Below, in pieces: positions 13,621 through 19,957 of a stretch of 20,531 bases of DNA. The stretch is from an uncultured Collinsella sp. (GTDB lineage: Bacteria > Actinomycetota > Coriobacteriia > Coriobacteriales > Coriobacteriaceae): NCBI GenBank assembly GCA_902476475.1, contig CABSDO010000027.1:1-20531 (forward strand), written 5' to 3'. The notes beneath the pieces are model-generated. The model did no database searches and was not told where the DNA came from. It saw only the letters and a list, made by a program, of their open reading frames with translations. Numbering within the stretch: the stretch's first letter is position 1; each line of letters opens with the position of its first letter. Made by a program: the position numbers and the translations under genes.

Positions 13621-15699
13621 ATGGGTGCTCCCAAGACCGGCAACGTAAGGAACGTGGTGCTCGTAGGCCAAGGCGGGGTGGGCAAGACTTCACTCGCCGA
13701 AGCCATGCTCCACCTTTCCGGCAAGACCGCCCGCCTGGGCGGCCACGACGGCACCAAGCCCACGCTCGACTATGACCCCGAAGAGGTCAAGCGTGCATTT
13801 TCCATCTCGACGACCATTGCGCCGATCGACTGGAAGGGCGCACGCATCAATGTGCTCGATGCCCCGTGCTACCCCGATTTTATCGGCGACGCCTTTGCCG
13901 CGATGAGCGTCTGCGAGACGGCTCTGTTTGTGGTCGACGCCGAGGCCGGCCCGCAGCCTACGACGGTTAAGCTCTGGTATGCCGCCGAGGACCTGCGCTT
14001 GGCGCGTGCGGTGTTCGTAAACCGCCTGTCGCGCTCCGAGGCCAGCTTTGCGACCACGATGGACCTGCTGCAGGAGCGCTTTGGCACGCGACTGGGCGCC
14101 GTGACCCTTCCCTGGGGCGAGGGCGAGGGCTTTGACGGCATTATCGACCTGGTGCGCATGAAGGCGCGCCATTGCAACGGCGCCGAAGCCGTTGAGTCGG
14201 AGATTCCCGAGGAGTATCGTGCCCAGGCCGAGGAGGCCCATGACCATCTGTGCGAGCTGGTGGCCGAGGCTGACGACGAACTGATGATGAAGTACTTGGA
14301 AGGCGAGGAGACGCTGACGCAGGAGGAACTTGAAGGCCTGCTGTCGAAGGCGATCGCCGAGCGCATCTTTGTGCCGGTCTTTGCGGGCGATTGCATTAAG
14401 GAGCAGGGCGTCAACTCGCTGATGGACGACATCGCAACGTACTTCCCGGCGCCGACGGACTACGGCGAGATGCCGCTCATCGACGGTGATTCGCTCAAGA
14501 TCTCGAGTGACGATGACCGCCCGGTGGCGTTTGTGTTTAAGACCCTGGCCGATCCGCAGCAGGGTCGCATCAGCTTTATCAAGGTGCTGACGGGTACGCT
14601 TGAGCCGGGTCTTGAGCTGATCAACGCGCGTACCCGCAAGGGCGAGCGTCTGGCTCACCTGTATGTGATGTGCGGCCGCGACATGACCGAGGTCGGTCAC
14701 GCCTGTGCCGGCGACATTATCGTGGCACCCAAGCTGGCGGCCGAGACGGGCGATACGCTCTCGATTACCGGCAAGGTCGAGGCTGCGGCGTTTAAGTTCC
14801 CCAACTCGCAGTACCGCATTGCCATCGAGGCCGAGAATCGCGGCGACGAAGAGAAGCTCTACACGTTTATCGAGAAGGCTTGCAAGGCCGATCCGACCAT
14901 GAGCATCGACCGCGACGAGGAGACGGGCCAGACTATCATCTCCGCCGTGGGTGAGGCGCAGGTTTCGGTGCTGCTCAACCGTTTGGAGGACCGTACCAAG
15001 GTTGTGGCAAAGAGCGTGCCGATCCGCATTCCGTATCGCGAGACCATCCGCCGCACGGCAAGCGCCCAGGGTCGCCACAAGAAGCAGACCGGCGGCGCCG
15101 GCCAGTACGGCGACTGCTGGCTGCGCATCGAGCCCAACCCGGGCGCGGGCTACGAGTTTGTCGACGAGGTCGTGGGCGGCCACATCCCGCGCGGCTTCAT
15201 CCCCGCGATCGACAAGGGCGTGCAGGAGACCATGCGCGAGGGCGTGCTCGCCGGCTATCCGATGATCGACGTCAAGTGCGCCGTCTACGAGGGCTCCTAT
15301 CACCCCGTCGACTCCAACGAGATGGCGTTCAAGACCGCCGCGCGCATCGGCTTCCAGAAGGCCGTCGCCCAGGCCGAGCCCGTGCTGCTCGAGCCGATGG
15401 CGCATCTGCGCATCACCGTTCCGGAGAGCTACGCCGGCTCCGTGATGGGCGACGTCTCCGCGAGTCGCGGCCGCGTCGAGGGCATGGAGGCCGGGACCGG
15501 CGCCGCCGCCGGCGAGACCACGGTCGTGGCGACCATCCCGTACGCCGAGGTCACCGACTACGCCACGCGCCTGCGCTCGCTCTCGCGCGGCACCGGCGAG
15601 TTTGAGATGGAGATCAGCGGCTACGAGCAGGTTCCGCACGACATCCAGCAGCGCCTGGCCGACGACTACGCTGCCCGTCGCGCCGCCGGCGAGAAGTAG
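13621..15699 (+). CDS. EF-G-like translational GTPase paralogue (EF-G2/FusA2 type)
   Basis: A 692-residue protein with EF-G architecture: GTP-binding domain (about 8-270), domain II beta-barrel (about 310-395), and domains III to V (about 400-690), including the RIPYRETIR and QYGDC segments of domain IV. G1 is GQGGVGKT (16-23). G3 reads DAPC (80-83) instead of the usual DTPG, and the G4 position reads NRLS (134-137) instead of NKxD. These departures, plus the YDPEEVKRAFSI switch-I form, place it with EF-G2-type paralogues rather than the main elongation factor. Its role is unknown; GTP use may be altered. AAGGAGG at 13609-13615 fixes the start. A REP-like palindrome begins directly after the stop codon. 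Confidence 0.9.
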   Translation: MGAPKTGNVRNVVLVGQGGVGKTSLAEAMLHLSGKTARLGGHDGTKPTLDYDPEEVKRAFSISTTIAPIDWKGARINVLDAPCYPDFIGDAFAAMSVCETALFVVDAEAGPQPTTVKLWYAAEDLRLARAVFVNRLSRSEASFATTMDLLQERFGTRLGAVTLPWGEGEGFDGIIDLVRMKARHCNGAEAVESEIPEEYRAQAEEAHDHLCELVAEADDELMMKYLEGEETLTQEELEGLLSKAIAERIFVPVFAGDCIKEQGVNSLMDDIATYFPAPTDYGEMPLIDGDSLKISSDDDRPVAFVFKTLADPQQGRISFIKVLTGTLEPGLELINARTRKGERLAHLYVMCGRDMTEVGHACAGDIIVAPKLAAETGDTLSITGKVEAAAFKFPNSQYRIAIEAENRGDEEKLYTFIEKACKADPTMSIDRDEETGQTIISAVGEAQVSVLLNRLEDRTKVVAKSVPIRIPYRETIRRTASAQGRHKKQTGGAGQYGDCWLRIEPNPGAGYEFVDEVVGGHIPRGFIPAIDKGVQETMREGVLAGYPMIDVKCAVYEGSYHPVDSNEMAFKTAARIGFQKAVAQAEPVLLEPMAHLRITVPESYAGSVMGDVSASRGRVEGMEAGTGAAAGETTVVATIPYAEVTDYATRLRSLSRGTGEFEMEISGYEQVPHDIQQRLADDYAARRAAGEK

Positions 15700-15726
15700 G
15701 TCAAAAGGGGACAGTCCCCTTTTGAC
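15700..15726. repeat. REP-like palindrome directly after the EF-G2 stop
   Basis: GTCAAAAGGGGAC (15700-15712), one central A, then GTCCCCTTTTGAC (15714-15726): a perfect 27-base palindrome that begins at the base after the stop codon. It shares the GGGGACAG core with the repeat at 6728-6789. A separate terminator lies 18 bases downstream. Confidence 0.88.
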
Positions 15727-15744
15727 TCATCGTGACCCCCCACG

Positions 15745-15780
15745 CGGGCGGTCGGCCTTTTGGGTCGACCGCCCGTTTTT
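15745..15780 (+). terminator. Intrinsic terminator after the EF-G-like gene
   Basis: CGGGCGGTCG (15745-15754) pairs with CGACCGCCCG (15766-15775), followed by TTTTT. Confidence 0.93.
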
Positions 15781-15795
15781 CCCGCGCCGTCGGGG

Positions 15796-15801
15796 TAGAA
15801 T
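15796..15801 (+). promoter_or_regulatory. -10 element (TAGAAT) for the flavodiiron gene
   Basis: GG-GTAGAAT lies 40 bases before the start at 15841. The -35 region would fall in the preceding terminator and is not recognisable. Confidence 0.5.
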
Positions 15802-15840
15802 GCTGCCAGCCGGATGTCACATTCACCGCAAGGAGGCCCC

Positions 15841-17025
15841 ATGCTTTCCGCTGTTCAGATCAAGCCGGACGTCTACTGGGTCGGCGCGCTCGACTGGAAC
15901 GAGCGAGAGTTCCACGGCTACACGACCGAGGCCGGCATCACCTATAACGCCTACCTCATCATGGACGAGAAGGTCACGCTCATCGACACGGCCAAGTCCA
16001 CCTTCGCCGACGAGCTGATCGAGCGCATCTCCTCGGTGGTCGACCCGTCCAGGATTGACGTCCTTATCGCCAATCACGTGGAGATGGACCACTCGGGCAG
16101 CACGGCGGCGATCAAGCGCCTGGCGCCCGACTGCCAGATCTACTGCTCCGCCCCGCAGGGCGTCAAGAACATGACGGCGCACTTTGGCGACCTGGGCTAC
16201 AACGGCGTCAAGACCGGCGACACCCTCTGCATCGGCAAGCGCACGCTGGCGTTTGTTCAGACCCCGATGGTCCACTGGCCCGACAACATGGTCACCTACG
16301 ACGCCTACGACAAGATCCTCTTCTCCAACGACGCCTTTGGCCAGCACTTTGCCAGCTCCGCGCGCTTTGACGACGAGAACGACCTGTGCGAGGTCATGCA
16401 CCAGGCGCACAAGTACTACGCCAACATCGTCCAGCCGTATCGCACGCAGGCCGCGGCGGCCGTGAAGGCGGTGCGCGGGCTCGGCCCGGATGCGCTCGAC
16501 ATGATCGCGCCGGCGCACGGCGTGATCTGGCGCAGCCACGTGGAGGACATTCTCGGCGCGTACGAGGGCTTCGTCTCCGGTGAGGTCGCCGAGCGCGCCC
16601 TCGTGGTCTACGACTCGATGTGGCACTCGACCGAGAAGATCGCCCGCGCGCTCGTGGACGGGTTCCTTGCCGCCGGCGTTTCCGCGCGCCTCATGGACCT
16701 CAAGGAGAACCACATCTCCAACGTCATGGACGCGTTCATGGACAGCAGGTACGTCTGCGTGGGCTCGCCGACGCTCAACAGCCAGATGCTGCCGACCGTT
16801 GCCAGCTTCCTCACGTACATGAAGGGTCTCTCGCCCAAGAACGACAACCGCGTTGGCCTGGCGTTTGGCTCCTACGGCTGGGCGCCCGCTGGTCCCAAGA
16901 ACGTTGCCGCCGAGCTGGAGGCCGCGGGGTTTGCGATGCCGGTCGAGACGCTGGCGGTCAACTGGATTCCCAGCGAGGACCAGCTCAGCGCCGCCAAGGA
17001 CGCAGTCAGGGGGCTCATGGCGTAG
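15841..17025 (+). CDS. Flavodiiron protein (FprA-type)
   Basis: A 394-residue cytosolic enzyme that reduces O2 to water and/or NO to N2O, protecting anaerobes. The N-terminal metallo-beta-lactamase-like domain carries the diiron ligands H79-x-E81-x-D83-H84 (NHVEMDHSG), H145 (MVHWPD), D164 (NDAFGQH) and H226 (PAHGVIWR), all conserved. The C-terminal flavodoxin domain (about 255-394) begins at RALVVYDSMWHSTEKIA, the FMN phosphate loop, with SPTLNSQMLPT and FGSYGWAPAGPKN as the further FMN contacts. No rubredoxin or reductase domain is fused, so an outside electron donor is needed. AAGGAGG just before ATG 15841 fixes the start; the open frame back to 15814 is not used. It is a single-gene unit with its own terminator. 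Confidence 0.95.
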   Translation: MLSAVQIKPDVYWVGALDWNEREFHGYTTEAGITYNAYLIMDEKVTLIDTAKSTFADELIERISSVVDPSRIDVLIANHVEMDHSGSTAAIKRLAPDCQIYCSAPQGVKNMTAHFGDLGYNGVKTGDTLCIGKRTLAFVQTPMVHWPDNMVTYDAYDKILFSNDAFGQHFASSARFDDENDLCEVMHQAHKYYANIVQPYRTQAAAAVKAVRGLGPDALDMIAPAHGVIWRSHVEDILGAYEGFVSGEVAERALVVYDSMWHSTEKIARALVDGFLAAGVSARLMDLKENHISNVMDAFMDSRYVCVGSPTLNSQMLPTVASFLTYMKGLSPKNDNRVGLAFGSYGWAPAGPKNVAAELEAAGFAMPVETLAVNWIPSEDQLSAAKDAVRGLMA

Positions 17026-17053
17026 CGCGCCTGTCGCACCTGTCCAGAGCGGG

Positions 17054-17083
17054 AAGGGCCGTCTGCAAGGACGGCCCTTTTTT
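17054..17083 (+). terminator. Intrinsic terminator after the flavodiiron gene
   Basis: AAGGGCCGTC (17054-17063) pairs with GACGGCCCTT (17070-17079), loop TGCAAG, followed by a run of T. Confidence 0.93.
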
Positions 17084-17086
17084 GTG

Positions 17087-17119
17087 TAGAATATAACGTA
17101 CTAACTTAATTACATTAGT
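17087..17119 (+). promoter_or_regulatory. -10 element and operator-like palindrome before the nuclease-like gene
   Basis: TAGAAT (17087-17092) lies 42 bases before the start at 17134. Just downstream is an AT-rich symmetric site: ACTAA (17100-17104) with TTAGT (17115-17119) and a central TAATTA (17107-17112), all on one axis. Its position over the expected transcription start suggests a repressor site, perhaps for self-control; this is inferred. Confidence 0.5.
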
Positions 17120-17133
17120 GAAAGGATGGTACT

Positions 17134-18144
17134 ATGAAATCGCTGCGCATAGGGTTTGAATCGGCGCTCTCCTTCTGGCGTACCGTCCGTCTCGCGGACC
17201 ATCCCATCTGGACCGGGGAGCCCGAGGGAAGGGTCTACGGCACACGAGAGCTCGCCCTCGGCGAGCAGGTGGAGAGGGCTCGCAATCTATGCGCCGCTGA
17301 CGGCCCGCTCGACGTCGTTGTTCCCGACGTGTCGTCTCGCCTCGGGCGGCGCGGAGACGTCCGCAGCAGGGTCTGGGCGGGGCCGCTTCTTGAGCGGCAC
17401 CTGCTCTTGGTGGGGGACGGTATCTCAGTCTGCCGGCCGGTGGTGGTGTTTGTCCAGCTGGCGACCTTGATGGACGATATCTCGCTCGCTGAGGTTGGCT
17501 ACGAGCTGGTGGGCAACTACGCGCTGGCGAAGGATTCGCGCCGCGGCTTTGAGAGCGATGCGGAGCCGCTCGCGACGATGGAGGAGCTGCGCGCCTATGC
17601 GAGCGCCGCCCGTGCCCTCGGCGTGCGCGGGGCCGCGCGGGCCGTCAGGGCCCTCGGGCTCATGGCCGACAACTCGAACTCCCCGAAGGAGAGCTGCGTC
17701 GGGATCCTGCTGGCGCTGCCTCGGGTGCGCGGCGGCGCCGGAGTGCCGGGGTTTAGGATGAACGTGACGATCCGACTTCCGGAGGAGCTTACCGACACGC
17801 TGGGGCAGAGGACCATCGTCCCGGATTTCTCATGGCCCAACGGCACGGTTGGTGAGTACGACAGCGACCAGGAGCACCTCTCTCCGGCGGCCCGCGCTCG
17901 CGACGAGCGCAAGCGGCGGGCGTTCAGGTCTGTGGGCATGGACTGCATAACCATGACGAAGGGGACCTTTCGTAGCAACGCAGAGCTCAACCTGCTCGTC
18001 AGCGACCTCGAGGGCAGTCTCCGCCTGCAGCGGAGGCCCCCGACAGCACGCATTCTCGAGGCGAGGGCCAGGCTTCGGGAGCGCCTCTTTGGGCCGGAGT
18101 CGGAGGAGGCCGCCCTTGAGGCGCTGCATGGCAAGAAGGGGTGA
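17134..18144 (+). CDS. Uncharacterised protein with a DUF559/VSR-like PD-(D/E)XK nuclease signature
   Basis: A 336-residue protein without a named function. The C-terminal half shows VPDFSWP (D231), then GEYDSD (E241, D243) followed by H248, then a basic helix ARDERKRRAFRSVGMDCITMTKG. This matches the DUF559/VSR-type endonuclease pattern (VDF...IEVDG..H, then R...L...G). The N-terminal half has short predicted strands (LDVVVPD, RHLLLVGDGISVCRP) and a helical stretch, similar in outline to proteins I recall as common in Coriobacteriia, some labelled AbiEi-like; this recollection is unchecked. AAAGGA precedes the ATG by 7 bases. Arg is written AGG ten times, against three in the neighbouring flavodiiron gene and one each in ftsH and the EF-G gene, a hint of transfer. 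Catalysis is not proven: the usual lysine of ExK is replaced by D. Confidence 0.75.
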   Translation: MKSLRIGFESALSFWRTVRLADHPIWTGEPEGRVYGTRELALGEQVERARNLCAADGPLDVVVPDVSSRLGRRGDVRSRVWAGPLLERHLLLVGDGISVCRPVVVFVQLATLMDDISLAEVGYELVGNYALAKDSRRGFESDAEPLATMEELRAYASAARALGVRGAARAVRALGLMADNSNSPKESCVGILLALPRVRGGAGVPGFRMNVTIRLPEELTDTLGQRTIVPDFSWPNGTVGEYDSDQEHLSPAARARDERKRRAFRSVGMDCITMTKGTFRSNAELNLLVSDLEGSLRLQRRPPTARILEARARLRERLFGPESEEAALEALHGKKG

Positions 18145-18155
18145 CATCGCCGCTG

Positions 18156-18379
18156 CAAAATGACCGCTTGTGTGATGAATTGGCTCGGCATTCACCAAAA
18201 CGTGCCTTCGTGTGATAAGAAATCCGCCCCTGAGTCGAAAATGATTCGAAAGTTGATTTACTCAACTGGGAGAACGTGGCGCAGCTCGGGCGGGAGGTGC
18301 CAAAAGTCCGAAAAAGACATCACACGAGGGAGGGTTTTGCTTCGCGGGAGGGCGTTTTATCACACGAAGGCACGTTTTG
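18156..18379. repeat. Facing array of four 21-bp motifs with 40-bp phasing
   Basis: The motif ATCACACgA.GG...GTTTTG occurs four times: on the minus strand at 18156-18176 and 18196-18216, and on the plus strand at 18319-18339 and 18359-18379. Within each pair the copies are exactly 40 bases apart, and the two pairs face each other. The copies at 18196 and 18359 are identical and form a 23-bp perfect inverted repeat (18196-18218 with 18357-18379). The other two match their partners at about 15 and 17 of 21 bases. The array fills most of the 391-base gap (18145-18535) and begins 12 bases after the nuclease-like gene. Binding-site cluster, MITE remnant or RNA structure are all possible. Confidence 0.85.
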
Positions 18380-18446
18380 CGGGCACGTGCCGCGCGCGCC
18401 CGTGTCACAGACCAAGACGCTGACTCATGCGCCTAGATGGTCAACC

Positions 18447-18455
18447 TGCTAGAAT
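18447..18455 (+). promoter_or_regulatory. Extended -10 promoter (TGC-TAGAAT) for the CBS-domain gene
   Basis: CTGCTAGAAT repeats exactly the extended -10 seen before hpt (3905-3914). It lies 81 bases before ATG 18536 and downstream of the ATG at 18437, so it argues against the longer reading of the next gene. Confidence 0.55.
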
Positions 18456-18535
18456 CTACCCATTGTGCCAGCGCCGTCATCGTTTATGTCGCGACACGCA
18501 TCTGTCATCCGACCAAGGAGGTTGCGCACGAGCGC

Positions 18536-19882
18536 ATGGACGTAGCGATATCCATTGTGGTCACGTTCCTGCTCACCCTGGCTAATGGCTACTTCTCGAT
18601 GTCCGAGCTAGCGGTGGTGAGCGCCAAGAGAGCCGTTCTCGAACCGGAGGCGGAGGAGGGTGACCGCAAGGCGCGCGCCGCCCTTGATCTGGGGTCCAAC
18701 TCCGAGCAGTTTCTCGCCACCATCCAGGTTGCCATCACGCTCGTGGGCTTTGCGTCCTCGGCCTTTGCGAGCACCAGCCTCTCCGATCCGCTGGGCAGCT
18801 GGTTCATGAGCCTCGGCATGCATGCGAGCATCGCCACCCCGCTTGCTCCCATCCTCATCACGCTCGCGGTCTCGTACCTCTCCATCGTCGTCGGCGAGCT
18901 CGTGCCCAAGCGCATCGCGCTCTCCGACGCGGAGCGCATGGCCAAGTCGGTCTCCGGGCCCATTCGCGGCTTCATGCACATCGCGCGCCCGCTGGTCTGG
19001 CTCACGGCCAAGTCCGCCAACGGCATCTCGGCGCTGCTTGGCATCAAGTCGGCCGACGAGCGCGACAGCGTCTCCGAGGAGGAGATCAAGTACATGGTGG
19101 CAGACGCCGACGAGCTCTCCGACCAGGAGAAGTCCATGATCCACGAGGTCATCGAGCTCGGCGACACCATCGCCCGCGAGGTCATGATTCCGCGCGTGGA
19201 CATGACCGCCGTCGAGGACACCGCCACCCTCTCCGAGGTCCTCGCCATCATGCGCCGCACCGGCTACTCGCGCATTCCCGTCTACCACGAGTCCGTCGAT
19301 CGCGTCGTGGGCATTGCGCACATCAAGGACATCATCAGCCCGATCCTCGACGAGGGCCGCGCTGACGACCCCGTCGCCCGCCACGCCCGCTCCGCAGACT
19401 TCGTGCCCGACACCAAGGACATCATCCCCCTGCTGTCCGAGATGCAGTCCAGCCACGACCAGATGGTCATCGTCGTGGACGAGTACGGCGGCACCGCCGG
19501 TGTCATTACGATCGAGGACATCGTCGAGGAGGTCGTCGGGGAGATCGAGGACGAGTTTGATCCCGACAACAAGTACCTCACCCAGCTCTCCGAGCGCGAG
19601 TGGCTCGTGGACGGGCGCTTCTCCATCGACGACGCCATCGAGCTCGGCTGGCCCGTCGAGGACTCCGAGGAGTTCGAGACCATCGCCGGCTTCGTCCTCG
19701 ACCAGGCCGACAAACTTCCTCATCCCGGCGACGTCTTCGTCAAGGATGGGTATCAGTTCCGTGTGCAGTCCATGCGCGGCCGTCGCCTCTCGATGCTGCG
19801 CGTCATCGCCCCCGAGCCGCCCGCGGACGACGCCGAGGGCGACGCTGGCGGAGAGAAGGAGCCGACCCCGGCGAAGGAGTAG
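18536..19882 (+). CDS. CNNM/CorC-type membrane protein with DUF21, CBS pair and CorC_HlyC domains
   Basis: A 448-residue protein of the family often annotated as hemolysin or CorC, linked to magnesium/cobalt efflux or ion homeostasis. The DUF21 transmembrane domain (about 1-190) has helices near 2-20, 60-80 and 97-120 and the conserved GELVPKRIAL. Two CBS domains follow (about 205-325), with VMIPRVDMTAVE, GYSRIPVYHESVDRVVGIAHIKD and MVIVVDEYGGTAGVITIEDIVEEVVGEIEDEFD. The CorC_HlyC domain (about 345-420) ends before an acidic tail. Start: the N-terminus MDVAISIVVTFLLTLANGYFSMSE is typical. AAGGAGG lies rather far upstream (14 bases), but no better start exists, and the 18437 ATG precedes the promoter. 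The substrate ion is not known. Confidence 0.93.
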   Translation: MDVAISIVVTFLLTLANGYFSMSELAVVSAKRAVLEPEAEEGDRKARAALDLGSNSEQFLATIQVAITLVGFASSAFASTSLSDPLGSWFMSLGMHASIATPLAPILITLAVSYLSIVVGELVPKRIALSDAERMAKSVSGPIRGFMHIARPLVWLTAKSANGISALLGIKSADERDSVSEEEIKYMVADADELSDQEKSMIHEVIELGDTIAREVMIPRVDMTAVEDTATLSEVLAIMRRTGYSRIPVYHESVDRVVGIAHIKDIISPILDEGRADDPVARHARSADFVPDTKDIIPLLSEMQSSHDQMVIVVDEYGGTAGVITIEDIVEEVVGEIEDEFDPDNKYLTQLSEREWLVDGRFSIDDAIELGWPVEDSEEFETIAGFVLDQADKLPHPGDVFVKDGYQFRVQSMRGRRLSMLRVIAPEPPADDAEGDAGGEKEPTPAKE

Positions 19883-19902
19883 GCCCGCGCGGCGAGTTTC
19901 AC

Positions 19903-19908
19903 TACAAT
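19903..19908 (+). promoter_or_regulatory. -10 element (TACAAT) before the last gene
   Basis: CAC-TACAAT lies 50 bases before the start at 19958, after the CBS gene stop. No clear -35. Confidence 0.45.
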
Positions 19909-19957
19909 GAGGGAAAGGCAGTGCCCGCCCGCGGGCCGCGAATGAGAGGGAGCCGCC

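Noticed and set aside
13690..15639. A 649-codon minus-strand frame opposite the EF-G-like gene
   Set aside because: Same shadow effect; the sense strand has clear EF-G domains and a strong ribosome site.
18156..18379. CRISPR array
   Set aside because: Only four imperfect 21-bp copies in opposite orientations, with 19-bp gaps and no cas genes.
18160..18423. An 87-codon plus-strand frame across the facing repeat array
   Set aside because: No ribosome site, no domain, and the repeat copies fall in different reading frames, so the DNA motif and not a peptide is conserved.
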